In this document: piece by piece, positions 51,517 through 60,636 of the stretch
How the letters are laid out: the number at the start of each line of letters is the position of its first letter
How positions within the stretch are numbered: the first letter of the stretch is position 1
Source: JBNFVY01 sp049943335
GTDB lineage: Bacteria; Pseudomonadota; Alphaproteobacteria; Rhodobacterales; Rhodobacteraceae
Direction: 5' to 3'
Assembly: GCF_049943335.1 (NCBI RefSeq)
Contig: NZ_JBNFVY010000002.1
Location: 248,001 to 312,000, forward strand
DNA: 64,000 nt
Position numbers and translations under genes: made by a program
Notes under the pieces: generated by a model
Seen by the model: only the letters and a program-made list of their open reading frames with translations
What the model was told of the DNA's origin: nothing
Databases searched by the model: none

Positions 51517-53682
51517 TTGGACCAACCCATTCTCACCGCCCCTGCCCCAGACGTGAAAAACCGCCCCAAGCTTGAGGGCGGCAAGCGGTTCGTCATGCAC
51601 ACAGACTTTGACGCGGCGGGCGACCAGCCCACCGCCATCGCCGAACTGGCCCAGGGCGTGCGCGACGGCGAACAGAACCAGGTGCTGCTGGGCGCCACCG
51701 GGACGGGCAAGACCTTTACCATGGCCAAGGTGATCGAAGAAACACAGCGCCCGGCCATCATCCTTGCGCCCAACAAGACGCTGGCCGCGCAGCTCTATGG
51801 CGAATTCAAAAGCTTTTTCCCGGACAATTCGGTCGAATATTTCGTCAGCTTTTATGACTACTACCAACCCGAAGCCTATGTCGCACGGTCCGATACCTAC
51901 ATAGAAAAGGAATCCCAGATCAACGAACAGATCGACCGGATGCGCCACTCGGCCACCCGGGCGCTGCTCGAACGCGACGACGTGATCATCGTGGCGTCGG
52001 TGTCGTGCATCTATGGGATCGGCTCGGTTGAAACCTATAGCGCCATGACGCAGGACCTCAAGGTTGGGGTCGATTATGACCAGCGCGCGATCATGGCTGA
52101 CCTGATCGCGCAGCAATACCGCCGCAACGACCATGCCTTTCAGCGCGGCAGTTTCCGGGTGCGCGGCGATGTGCTGGAACTGTGGCCCGCCCACCTTGAA
52201 GACCGCGCCTGGCGGCTGTCCTTCTTTGGCGAAGAGTTGGAAGCGATCACCGAATTTGACCCGCTGACCGGCCAGAAGACCGACACGTTCGACCAAATCC
52301 GCGTCTATGCCAACAGCCACTACGTGACCCCAAAGCCAACGATGAAACAGGCGATTGAGGGGATCAAAAAGGAACTGCGCATCCGGCTGGATCAGTTGGT
52401 GAACGAAGGCAAGCTGCTCGAAGCGCAACGGCTGGAACAGCGCACCAAGTTCGATCTGGAAATGCTGGAAGCCACGGGCGTGTGCAACGGGATCGAGAAT
52501 TATTCGCGCTATCTGACCGGCCGCGCGCCGGGCGAACCGCCCCCCACCCTGTTTGAATTCATCCCCGACAACGCCATCGTTTTCGCCGATGAATCGCACG
52601 TGTCGGTCCCCCAGATCGGCGCGATGTACAAGGGCGACTACCGGCGCAAGTTCACCTTGGCCGAACACGGGTTCCGCCTGCCATCGTGCATGGACAACCG
52701 CCCGCTGAATTTCGAAGAATGGGACGCCATGCGCCCCCAATCGGTCTTCGTCAGCGCAACCCCTGCGTCGTGGGAACTGGAGCAATCGGGCGGCGTCTTT
52801 TCCGAACAGGTGATCCGTCCCACCGGCCTGCTCGACCCACAGGTCGAAATCCGCCCCGTCGAAATGCAGGTCGATGATCTGCTGGACGAGGTGCGCCGCG
52901 TCGCCGCGGACGGCTACCGCACCCTGGTCACCACCCTGACCAAACGCATGGCCGAGGATCTGACTGAATACATGCACGAACAGGGCATCAAGGTGCGCTA
53001 CATGCATTCCGACATCGACACGATCGAGCGGATCGAAATCCTGCGCGACCTGCGCCTTGGCGCCTTTGACGTGCTGATCGGCATCAACCTGCTGCGCGAA
53101 GGCCTGGACATCCCCGAATGCGGGCTGGTCGCCATTCTGGACGCGGACAAGGAAGGCTTCTTGCGGTCGGAAACGTCCCTGATCCAGACCATCGGTCGGG
53201 CCGCGCGCAATGCCGACGGCCGGGTGATCTTGTACGCCGACCGGATGACCGGCAGCATGGAGCGCGCGCTGGCCGAAACCGACCGCCGCCGCGAAAAGCA
53301 GATCGCCTATAACGAAGCGCACGGCATCACCCCGCAGACGATCAAGAAGAACGTCGATGATGTCCTGTCCGGGCTCTACAAGGGCGACGTCGACATGAAC
53401 CGCGTGACGGCCAATATCGACAAACCGCTGGTTGGCGCGAACCTGGCCGCGCACTTGGAAAGCTTGCGCGCTGACATGCGCAAAGCCGCCGAAAACCTGG
53501 AATTCGAAGAAGCCGCACGGCTGAGGGACGAGGTCAAACGCCTCGAAGCGGTCGACCTGGCCGTCGCGGATGACCCACTGGCCCGCCAAAGCGCCGTCGA
53601 GGCGGCATCCGAAGGCACGAAAGGCAGATCAACGGGCGGCCGAGGCGGAATGCGGGGCGGGAAGGCGAGAAGGGGGCGGTGA
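51517..53682 (+). CDS. uvrB: Excinuclease ABC subunit B
   Basis: 721 residues from TTG at 51517, chosen because AGGAG stands seven bases before it. Walker A GATGTGKT (about 59-66), the beta-hairpin region YFVSFYDYYQPEAYVARSD, helicase motif VI QTIGRAARNADG, and the C-terminal UVR coiled coil NLEFEEAARLRDEVKRLE. It verifies damage with UvrA and recruits UvrC. A basic Gly/Arg tail (GRGGMRGGKARRGR) closes it. Confidence 0.98.
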   Translation: MDQPILTAPAPDVKNRPKLEGGKRFVMHTDFDAAGDQPTAIAELAQGVRDGEQNQVLLGATGTGKTFTMAKVIEETQRPAIILAPNKTLAAQLYGEFKSFFPDNSVEYFVSFYDYYQPEAYVARSDTYIEKESQINEQIDRMRHSATRALLERDDVIIVASVSCIYGIGSVETYSAMTQDLKVGVDYDQRAIMADLIAQQYRRNDHAFQRGSFRVRGDVLELWPAHLEDRAWRLSFFGEELEAITEFDPLTGQKTDTFDQIRVYANSHYVTPKPTMKQAIEGIKKELRIRLDQLVNEGKLLEAQRLEQRTKFDLEMLEATGVCNGIENYSRYLTGRAPGEPPPTLFEFIPDNAIVFADESHVSVPQIGAMYKGDYRRKFTLAEHGFRLPSCMDNRPLNFEEWDAMRPQSVFVSATPASWELEQSGGVFSEQVIRPTGLLDPQVEIRPVEMQVDDLLDEVRRVAADGYRTLVTTLTKRMAEDLTEYMHEQGIKVRYMHSDIDTIERIEILRDLRLGAFDVLIGINLLREGLDIPECGLVAILDADKEGFLRSETSLIQTIGRAARNADGRVILYADRMTGSMERALAETDRRREKQIAYNEAHGITPQTIKKNVDDVLSGLYKGDVDMNRVTANIDKPLVGANLAAHLESLRADMRKAAENLEFEEAARLRDEVKRLEAVDLAVADDPLARQSAVEAASEGTKGRSTGGRGGMRGGKARRGR

Positions 53683-53689
53683 ACGCGCT

Positions 53690-53823
53690 CTACTTCAAAA
53701 ATTCCCCGAGCCATTTGCAATGCGCTTGCGGCAGTTTGGTCTTGTCCTTCAACCAGTAGAGAAATTCGATTTGCTGATCGGTCAATCGCTTTCTTTCCCA
53801 CTGCTTACAATCCCTAAAAAAAG
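53690..53823 (-). pseudogene. Out-of-frame C-terminal part of the HEPN gene
   Basis: Past a run of seven T on the minus strand (53816-53822), the -1 frame continues as RDCKQWERKRLTDQQIEFLY, then KTKLPQAHCKWLGEFLK and TAG at 53690. The sequence is protein-like, while the annotated frame stops ten codons after the run. A single extra T or a -1 slip would join both parts into a product of about 298 residues. This could be a sequencing error, a mutation or a programmed slip. Confidence 0.6.
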
Positions 53824-54585
53824 ATCGAGAAACGTATTTCTAACTAAACCCAATTTAAACGATACAGACCCCGGCGCGGCGGTTTCCAAATTTCGCGCTT
53901 TTTTCATGTCTGCGAAATTCCACGAATAGGCATAGTCTGCCAAAGTAGATATCCCTTCATTGGAGGCGTCCAAATATTTTGCTGGCTCTCTTATGGGATG
54001 ATCTGGAAATCGCTTCAACGCCTCCGAGTATTTTTCCCCGGTCATTTTGTATAGATCGCCTTCTACATCTACATCCAATCCTTCACCGATTTCCAGCGAC
54101 AAGTTAATTGTACGCCTCCTGAACTCAAAACAAATCTGATCGAACACAAAAAGATCGTAACTCCACCCAGAATGGGAGATTTGCCCGTAACGGATATTTG
54201 GGCTACCGATTCTGTCCAGACGATAGAGGAAATCGTGTACATCAAGACCAGCAAGATCAGATGGCCAATATTCTTCTTTCAATTCATCTGGCCTAGTCAA
54301 TGTTGAATAGTGATCGTCAAGCAGATATTCGGACAATTCATTAAATAATTTGGGGAGATTGTGTGCTATCCCCTTAGCGCTGCCGCCATTCAGAACGAGT
54401 GATGCTTTCATGTACTTCTCAAGCGCTTGCGCCGCCTGCCAGAAGAATTCTTCTCTTAAAGAATTTATGTAACAAAATCGCGCCAAAACGTAATTATTAT
54501 CAGCCGGCTCTACATAAAAACTAGTTGCAAATATATGCTTTGCGCGCTCGATACCGTTGACGCTTGACCAAAATTTCAAATCCAT
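53782..54585 (-). CDS. HEPN-like domain protein, AT-rich
   Basis: 267 residues in the uninterrupted frame. The N-terminal third reads as a HEPN-type helical bundle: FFWQAAQALEKYMKASLVLNG and KGIAHNLPKLFNEL. The RxxxxH ribonuclease motif is not seen, so it may be a non-catalytic member. The remaining two thirds are not recognised. Codon use and base composition are far more AT-rich than the neighbours, which suggests recent transfer. The end is probably wrong because of the homopolymer at 53816-53822. Confidence 0.75.
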   Translation of the reverse strand: MDLKFWSSVNGIERAKHIFATSFYVEPADNNYVLARFCYINSLREEFFWQAAQALEKYMKASLVLNGGSAKGIAHNLPKLFNELSEYLLDDHYSTLTRPDELKEEYWPSDLAGLDVHDFLYRLDRIGSPNIRYGQISHSGWSYDLFVFDQICFEFRRRTINLSLEIGEGLDVDVEGDLYKMTGEKYSEALKRFPDHPIREPAKYLDASNEGISTLADYAYSWNFADMKKARNLETAAPGSVSFKLGLVRNTFLDLFLGIVSSGKESD

Positions 54586-54881
54586 ATCCAGTTAATTAGT
54601 GAACATCGGACACCGAGGTTAGGGCATTGCGAGGCGGGCGCAAACCCCCGCGCCATTTGCGTCGCTCAATCATGCATCCCCGTCCCCGCCAAGGTTACCC
54701 GATTGAAACTATCAACTATTTGATTTTCCTACATTTTCCTTTTACAGGCCGGCAAAAATACCCTAAGCCTGTCTTCAAGAAGCGTATGTAGCCAGCGATC
54801 CAGCCAGGGGCACCCCAGCCAGATAGCCCGCCACGGCGCGTCATTTTGTATGACTATTCGCGCCGTCCCCAGTCGCCGGTC

Positions 54882-55484
54882 CTAGTCGCCCGTCACGGTC
54901 AATCCCAACCCGCGCCAGGCCTGCATGCCGCCGCGGTAGTAGTAGATTTTCTCGGCCGGAAAGCCTGCTTCAATCATGCGCCGTGCGGCGGTAGGCGATT
55001 GGCCGCACCATGGTCCGTTGCAATAGAGTGCAACCGATTTCACGTCTGCGCCGTTGCAGATCCAGCCGTCGAAATCAGGCTCGCAGCCCAGCGCGCCCAA
55101 GCGGTCAGCGGCCTCGGTATAGGGGACGTTGATCGCGCCCGGGATCGCGCCGCCTTCAAAGTCGGGGCGCACGCGGCCGTCGATCACCACCACGTCGGGG
55201 TCCTGCAGGAAGCCCATCAGTTCCAATTCACCGATCGGGGTGACGCCGGGCGCGGGCACCATGGGCTGGATGCAGAAATTCGGGCACTCCCGCGAGGTGC
55301 GCGCCCATTCGCCGTCCAGCTCATGCGCGGTGTCCTGGATGCGGGAAATCTCGACCGGGCCAGTTTCGGTCGGGACGGTGAGCGACATCACGTCGGGGCG
55401 AATGTTCACCGGTTCGGCCAGGGCCGCAGCGGGGGCCAAGGCGGCGGGGGCCAGGGCAGCGATCAGAGCAAGGGTTCGAAACAT
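54882..55484 (-). CDS. Secreted rhodanese-like protein
   Basis: 200 residues from ATG at 55484 with AGGAGG upstream. Signal peptide ends near ALAE (about 24). The rhodanese fold has VVVIDGRVRPDFEGGAIPGA and the active loop ALYCNGPWCGQSPTAARRM with the catalytic Cys, in the form of the CxxCW-type proteins known from PQQ-dependent pathways. It should work in the periplasm on sulfur transfer or as a redox protein. 397 bases lie between it and the next gene on the right strand to the left (HEPN). Confidence 0.88.
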   Translation of the reverse strand: MFRTLALIAALAPAALAPAAALAEPVNIRPDVMSLTVPTETGPVEISRIQDTAHELDGEWARTSRECPNFCIQPMVPAPGVTPIGELELMGFLQDPDVVVIDGRVRPDFEGGAIPGAINVPYTEAADRLGALGCEPDFDGWICNGADVKSVALYCNGPWCGQSPTAARRMIEAGFPAEKIYYYRGGMQAWRGLGLTVTGD

Positions 55485-55539
55485 GCGGGGTCCTCCTGCG
55501 CGGAAGACTGCCCCATTTACATTCGAATTTCCAGATATG

Positions 55540-55863
55540 TCAGTCGATGATGTCGAAAATCTCGGACAGGATGCTCTTGCGCTTCTTGCGCTTGTAGGGC
55601 TTGGCGTGCTTGTAGGCGCGCGGATCGTAGCGCGGATCCCCCTGCCGCAGATCGTCACTATAGGGTTCGCGCCATTCGCGGGGCGGTTCGGGCGGCGGGG
55701 CCGGCTGGGGTTCGCGCTGCACGATAGGCGGCGCGGCCTTGTCGATGACCTTGTCCAATTCGCCCCGGTCCAGCCAGACGCCCCGGCACTTGGGGCAATA
55801 GTCAATTTCGACGCCGTGGCGTTCGGACATCCGCAGTTCGGTCCCGTCAACAGGGCAAAGCAT
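55540..55863 (-). CDS. Zinc-ribbon (TFIIB-like) protein
   Basis: 107 residues. The zinc ribbon is in the first 30 residues: CPVDGTELRM and CPKCRGVWLDRGELDKVI. The rest is a Pro/Glu/Arg-rich linker and a Lys-rich C-terminus KRKKRKSILSEIFDIID. Members are of unknown function. It lies 55 bases upstream of the rhodanese gene on the same strand. Confidence 0.85.
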   Translation of the reverse strand: MLCPVDGTELRMSERHGVEIDYCPKCRGVWLDRGELDKVIDKAAPPIVQREPQPAPPPEPPREWREPYSDDLRQGDPRYDPRAYKHAKPYKRKKRKSILSEIFDIID

Positions 55864-56112
55864 TCATCAATTCCTCTGGTCGTTTCATTCGATCTAGGCA
55901 CCCTTGTCCGCCATGCAACCTTACTGTGCGGTAAAACCCAGTTTTTGGCCGAATAGTGTCAAGATCCTGCCTTGTTTACATTTGATAAAGGTTGGCAAAG
56001 GGCGAAATGCCCCGGGCCAGCCCCCTGCCCGCCGCGCGTGAACCGCGCTCTTTCCAGAATGGTCCTTGCCGCAGAACGCAGCGCAAAGCACACGATCTTG
56101 GAAGGAAACACC

Positions 56113-56814
56113 ATGCGTATCTTGCTCGCTGAAACCAGCTGGCATTCAGCCACCGCCGCCGCCGATCTGCGCAAATCGGGCTTTCTTGTAACCGCAGTCA
56201 ACGACGGGTCCGAGTTGATGGAATTCGCCACCGACAGCGCCCAATCGGCCATCATTCTGGAAATGAACCTGCCGGATATGGATGGGTTCGATTTGGTGTC
56301 CAAGCTGCGCGCCGCAGACAGCAAGATGCCCATCTTTGTGCTGGCCGAAGAAGGCGATTGGGACTTCAGCAAACGCCTTTTCGAACTGGGGGCAGACGAT
56401 GTGCTGGTGGGCAAGTTTTCACCCGCCGAACTGGCCGAGCGTGTGCGCGCGGCCGTGCGCCGGTCGGGCGGGTATGGCACGGTAACGCTGCAGGTCGGCG
56501 ATCTGGCCGTGAACACCCGCGACCAGTCCGCCACGTTCGCGGGGCAGCCGATCAAACTGACGCGCAAGGAATACGAAATCGTCGAAATGCTGGCGCTCAA
56601 CCGCGACCGGATGGTCAGCCGGGACGAAATCATGGCCCAGCTCTACGCGTGGGAGGATGAACCCGCCGCGCGGATCCTGAACGTCTACCTCAGCCGCATC
56701 CGCAGCCAGATCGCGGGGGCCGGCGGCGTCCCCGAGGTGCTGCAAACCGTTTGGGGCCTTGGCTATCGGTTGCACAGCAGCGCCGAGGCCGCATCCCGGA
56801 CCCAGGCTGCCTAG
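56113..56814 (+). CDS. OmpR/CtrA-like response regulator with an atypical receiver
   Basis: 233 residues from ATG at 56113, with GGAAGGA before it. In the receiver, the phosphorylation Asp is Glu (IILEMNLPDMDGF, E50), the acidic pair is reduced to ETS, the switch Thr/Ser is Ala, and the Lys (VGKFSP) remains. The winged helix (about 130-225; IKLTRKEYEIVEMLALNRD, EDEPAARILNVYLSRIRSQI) resembles CtrA. Regulation is likely phosphorylation-independent, or the Glu mimics phosphate. The stop overlaps the ABM gene stop. Confidence 0.88.
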   Translation: MRILLAETSWHSATAAADLRKSGFLVTAVNDGSELMEFATDSAQSAIILEMNLPDMDGFDLVSKLRAADSKMPIFVLAEEGDWDFSKRLFELGADDVLVGKFSPAELAERVRAAVRRSGGYGTVTLQVGDLAVNTRDQSATFAGQPIKLTRKEYEIVEMLALNRDRMVSRDEIMAQLYAWEDEPAARILNVYLSRIRSQIAGAGGVPEVLQTVWGLGYRLHSSAEAASRTQAA

Positions 56815-57128
56815 TAGGTGTGGGCGACCTCGTACATTACAGGTTCAAAGGTTTTGCAGAGCGCAGCAATCCTGCGGTTGCGCTCTCGCATTTCGTCGGT
56901 CCGTAGCATCGCCTGGAAATCTTCGCGCCGGTTCCATTGGGAATAGTTCGCAACCCGTGTTTGCGCGTCATTCACATGTAGCGCGGCGGCGATAAATCCC
57001 GGTTGCCTGGAAATGAAACCGGAAAAAGCGGCCTGCAGTTCATCCAGCAGGTCCTGGCATGTGCCCGGCGTGGTATCGAAGGTGGTGATGACGGTCTGAT
57101 GCGCCGTGTCGTTGGAAATCTGGACCAT
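56811..57128 (-). CDS. Antibiotic-biosynthesis monooxygenase (ABM) domain protein
   Basis: 105 residues. SRQPGFIAAALHVNDAQTRVANYSQWNRREDF is the pattern of the ABM dimeric ferredoxin-like fold. Some members are monooxygenases, others degrade heme; here the function is unknown. It converges by four bases with the response regulator. Confidence 0.85.
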   Translation of the reverse strand: MVQISNDTAHQTVITTFDTTPGTCQDLLDELQAAFSGFISRQPGFIAAALHVNDAQTRVANYSQWNRREDFQAMLRTDEMRERNRRIAALCKTFEPVMYEVAHTY

Positions 57129-57153
57129 TGGGGCTCCTCCTGCCCCGATCCTA

Positions 57154-57726
57154 TCACATCAAACCGCCGGGGCCGTGCTTCAAAATTACCGGCGCGATAA
57201 TTTCTTCTTCGTCGCACAGGTGCCGGTCAAGCATACGCTGAAAACTGCCCAGCTCCTTGTCGAACCGGGCCGTGCTCTCGCGTGCCTGTTCTTCGTCGGG
57301 CTGGAGCAACACGCCGTTCGCGGCCTCGGTGAAACGATTGAGCAGGCCATCCATGGCGTGATGATCGCGATCCAGCACGTCAAAGGCCCGCTCAAGCCGG
57401 GGATCCAGGACGCGCAACTGCGGGAAATAATGGTGGTCTTCGATCTGGTGATGGCCGTGCAATTGTTCGACCAGCATAGACCCGAAACGGCCCAGCCGTG
57501 CGCTATACTGGTCGGGGGCAATCGCGCGGTCCAGGCGCTGCGCCGCGTCCGTTTGCAACAGTCCCAGCAGCTTTCGGAACATCAAATGGCGCTCAAGCCA
57601 GAATTGGACCAAACCGGAAAAATTCGGGTGCGCCTCCCAGGCCGCGCGGGGATAGTCGGCAAGCAGAACGCGCAGCGCCTCGGGCAGCTTTTCGCGGGTG
57701 GCCAGTGCAAGCGTGTTGTCATCCAT
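57154..57726 (-). CDS. Hemerythrin-like protein
   Basis: 190 residues, helical. The His/Glu iron ligands are in LVEQLHGHHQIEDHHYFPQL, LDRDHHAMDGLLNRF and RHLCDEEEIIAPVI. A di-iron site that binds oxygen or nitric oxide is expected. Transcribed with the ABM gene (25 bases apart). Confidence 0.9.
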   Translation of the reverse strand: MDDNTLALATREKLPEALRVLLADYPRAAWEAHPNFSGLVQFWLERHLMFRKLLGLLQTDAAQRLDRAIAPDQYSARLGRFGSMLVEQLHGHHQIEDHHYFPQLRVLDPRLERAFDVLDRDHHAMDGLLNRFTEAANGVLLQPDEEQARESTARFDKELGSFQRMLDRHLCDEEEIIAPVILKHGPGGLM

Positions 57727-57813
57727 CCACCAGATCTAGCGCATCAGTCGCGCCGCGCCCAGTTCGGGAATTGTGCGTTGGCGCGGACCCAGTCGCAGTC
57801 TATACATCACGTC

Positions 57814-58278
57814 ATGGAAAAATCACCGATTCAGCCCACCGACGACGAAGCACGCGCCTTGGCCAAGTCTCTGATGTCAGATGCAAACTTTGCAGCGCTC
57901 GGGGTTTTGGCCGATGACGGCAGCCCCCATGTCACACGCATTGGCGTCGGCTGGACCCCGGCCGGCGTGACCGGGTTGATTTCGTCGCTGGCGTATCACC
58001 ACGGTGCCTTGATGCGCAGCCCCGATTGTTCGCTTCTGCTGGGCGAGCCGCCGGACAAGGGCGATCCGCTGGCGTTTGCGCGCCTGACCCTGCAGGCCCG
58101 CGCCGAAATCATCGAAAAGAGCGCGGACATCCGTGATGCGTATCTGGCGACCCACCCCAAGGCGAAGCTTTACGTGGATTTCGCCGACTTCAATTTCGTG
58201 CGGTTTGTGCCGCGTTCGGGCGCGTTGAACGGCGGCTTTGGCAAGGCTTATGTGCTGAGCGCTGACGATCTGATCTGA
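57814..58278 (+). CDS. Pyridoxamine 5'-phosphate oxidase-like flavoprotein
   Basis: 154 residues. ALGVLADDGSPHVTRIGVGW is the N-terminal strand of the FMN-binding split barrel; FVRFVPRSGALNGGFGKAY is near the end and resembles the heme-utilisation-type. Substrate unknown; the family includes general stress and heme-degrading proteins. Confidence 0.85.
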   Translation: MEKSPIQPTDDEARALAKSLMSDANFAALGVLADDGSPHVTRIGVGWTPAGVTGLISSLAYHHGALMRSPDCSLLLGEPPDKGDPLAFARLTLQARAEIIEKSADIRDAYLATHPKAKLYVDFADFNFVRFVPRSGALNGGFGKAYVLSADDLI

Positions 58279-58294
58279 GACCCACTACAATGCG

Positions 58295-58321
58295 AAAAGC
58301 GCCGGGGAATTGCCCCGGCGC
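58295..58321 (-). terminator. Rho-independent terminator of the spike gene
   Basis: Perfect 9-bp stem GCGCCGGGG / CCCCGGCGC with loop AATTG; on the minus strand TTTTCGC follows. It sits 23 bases past the spike stop and could also help end the plus-strand gene. Confidence 0.85.
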
Positions 58322-58344
58322 CCTCTGGTGACAAGTGCTGTGGA

Positions 58345-60636
58345 TCACACCGGGCGGTCGACCCGCGCTGTGATGTGAACCGTGCCCTGGACCGCCTCGG
58401 GCCAGCCCAGTTGCACCATGTTGTTGTCGACCCCAACATTCGTGGTCACGAAGGGCGCGGCAAACACCGTCGATCCGGATCCGTTCTTCACCGGTCCTTC
58501 CGGCACGACAGCCGACACGGTCCGTGACCAGCCGCCAAACGGCAAGTACGCCCCGACGTCCAGCGTCCAGGTCGACGCAGTCGACCCTTGGGTGAACTCG
58601 AGCGTAACCGGGTTGATGGTCGGCTGGCTGATCCCGTTGAACGTGTTGCCCGAAAATTCGACATTTCTGGTGCGACCGAAATCAAGATCGGCGAAACTGT
58701 CGTCAACGCTTTCAACGCGATCGATCGAGCCGTTCAGCGACTTGAACGTATTGCCCGTCATCGAAAGCCCCTGGATGAAGTGGTCTTCGCCATAGGGCTT
58801 GATCACGATCCAGTTGAACCACGACGCAACATCGTTGCAGGTAAAGATGTTGCCCGTCACGGTCAGCCCACCGAACGAATATTCGTTGGCGAAATCCGGA
58901 TCGGCGTCGTGTTCATTGGTCCATTCGATGAAGTTGTTATCGATATAGTTGCCGGTGATGATCGATTTGACGTTGGGTTGCGTGAACACCAGCCCCGCCT
59001 TGCGCGGCCCATCGGTCACATCATCGCCGTGGAACCAGTGATTGCCCACGATAATATGCCCGTTCCCGTGCAGAACCGCCGTGGTGCCCAGATGCTGAAA
59101 GCGGTTGTTGCGGATTTTGGCGTCGTTGGCGTTGACATTGAACCCTACCGAAACGCGGTCGGGCGACGCGGTCGGGCTTTCCGAGGAAAAGAACGTGCAC
59201 CGATCTATCTGCAGGTCCTGACAGCCGCCCCCATGCGAGGAAACCGCATGTTGGCCGACCTTGCGGAACTGGCAATCCTTGATGTGGACAGTTTCGCCAT
59301 CGGGCGCAAGCAAGATACCCGATGCCCAGCCCTTCAACTGGAATTCAATCCCGTCGATGCAGAACTTGGACAGCTTGGAAAAGCCCGAAAAATCAAGCAC
59401 GTATTTGTAGCGGGTAAAGGTGTACCCCTGCGAGGCGTTCGGCCCATAGAGCGGCTGGCTGAGCGTGATGGTCTGCGCGCCGATGTTGCGATCACGCACG
59501 TAAACCTCGCGGCCCACGCCGTTGCCCGCGATCACCGATCCGACTTCCACATTGGCCACGTTCGTCACATTGGTCAGGGTCAGCGGGTTGTTGGGATTGT
59601 AGCTGGCGGTCGAAGTCGCCACCTGCGGGTCCCACGCACTGGAGCTTTCGGCGCTGATAAAGCCGTTGACCAGGCGGCGGTGAACTTCAAGCGTGCTCAG
59701 CCCCCCGGCAACCGCCGACACGTCAATCGGCCCGGACAATTCGACCCGGCGCCCTTCCAGATCGAACGCGATGTGGTCGGTATGATGGCAAAGCGCTGCC
59801 AGCCCGCGGCGCAGGCCCTGTTCGTCGCTGCCAAACGCATTGGCGTAGGTGGTGATGTTGAAATCTTTCTGACAGCTCAGCCGCTTGTCATCCGGCAAGG
59901 TCACGGTCCCATTGAACCGCACATGCGACGTCAGCGTGACGTTGTTCGTCAGGCGGAAAATGCCCGCCGGCACCAGGATGGTGCGCCCGTCTGCCGCGGC
60001 ATCGGCGGCTTCAAAGGCGGCCGTGTCATCCGTGATCCCATCGCCGATTGCGCCGAAATCGCGCACGTCCACCACGTCGATCATATCGCGCAAGAAGGCG
60101 CTTGTGATGTCTTCGATGACGATGTCGTCGATGCGGACCACGCCGCCATTCGCGCCGATCAGATCCAGGCCAAAATGGCCGTAGACGGCTGCATCGCCCC
60201 AGGGCATATCAACGCCGCCGCGCGTGCCGGTACCTACGATGCCGGTTACTTCGACAATCTGGCCATAGGTGGTCAGCGCCACCTCGGGGCAGGTTTCGGT
60301 GACGCCGCCAACATGGTCAAAGCTGCCATCTCCGGCCCAGCCGGCGATGCGCACCGACGGCAGATTGCCGCTGATCGCTTTGACGCGCGCCGTGATGCGC
60401 AAGTAGCACCCCGGCAACACAGGGGTTTCCCCCATATAGCGCAACTTGGTCACCGTATCGGATTTGGTGATTTCCAGCGCGCCGCCGAAATCGGCATCTG
60501 ACGGCACCAGCGCCGCATTGACCGCCCCGTCGTAGGTCGCAGACCCCGGCGTGCCGTCTTCGCTCGACCACACGTCGAGCCCATCTGCAAAGGCGGGCGG
60601 CATCAGCAGCAGCCCGTCGGTAATGGCCTTGTTCAT
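58345..60636 (-). CDS. Beta-helix spike protein, phage tailspike or GTA head-spike-like
   Basis: 763 residues from ATG at 60636, with GGAAAGGGG upstream. It begins MNKAITDGLLLMPPAFADGL, then DVWSSEDGTPGS, an N-terminal particle-binding pattern I associate with head-spike proteins of Rhodobacterales gene transfer agents. From ~185, VDVRDFGAIGDGITDDTAAF begins a Pectate_lyase_3 beta-helix with many NN and GN turns (IVGNHWFHGDD, IITGNYIDNNF). The C-terminus is a beta-sandwich. No catalytic residues can be assigned. It stands alone, without other phage genes. Confidence 0.78.
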   Translation of the reverse strand: MNKAITDGLLLMPPAFADGLDVWSSEDGTPGSATYDGAVNAALVPSDADFGGALEITKSDTVTKLRYMGETPVLPGCYLRITARVKAISGNLPSVRIAGWAGDGSFDHVGGVTETCPEVALTTYGQIVEVTGIVGTGTRGGVDMPWGDAAVYGHFGLDLIGANGGVVRIDDIVIEDITSAFLRDMIDVVDVRDFGAIGDGITDDTAAFEAADAAADGRTILVPAGIFRLTNNVTLTSHVRFNGTVTLPDDKRLSCQKDFNITTYANAFGSDEQGLRRGLAALCHHTDHIAFDLEGRRVELSGPIDVSAVAGGLSTLEVHRRLVNGFISAESSSAWDPQVATSTASYNPNNPLTLTNVTNVANVEVGSVIAGNGVGREVYVRDRNIGAQTITLSQPLYGPNASQGYTFTRYKYVLDFSGFSKLSKFCIDGIEFQLKGWASGILLAPDGETVHIKDCQFRKVGQHAVSSHGGGCQDLQIDRCTFFSSESPTASPDRVSVGFNVNANDAKIRNNRFQHLGTTAVLHGNGHIIVGNHWFHGDDVTDGPRKAGLVFTQPNVKSIITGNYIDNNFIEWTNEHDADPDFANEYSFGGLTVTGNIFTCNDVASWFNWIVIKPYGEDHFIQGLSMTGNTFKSLNGSIDRVESVDDSFADLDFGRTRNVEFSGNTFNGISQPTINPVTLEFTQGSTASTWTLDVGAYLPFGGWSRTVSAVVPEGPVKNGSGSTVFAAPFVTTNVGVDNNMVQLGWPEAVQGTVHITARVDRPV

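Noticed and set aside
51235..53589. A 784-residue minus-strand open frame over uvrB
   Set aside because: It mirrors uvrB codons; uvrB has intact motifs and a ribosome site.
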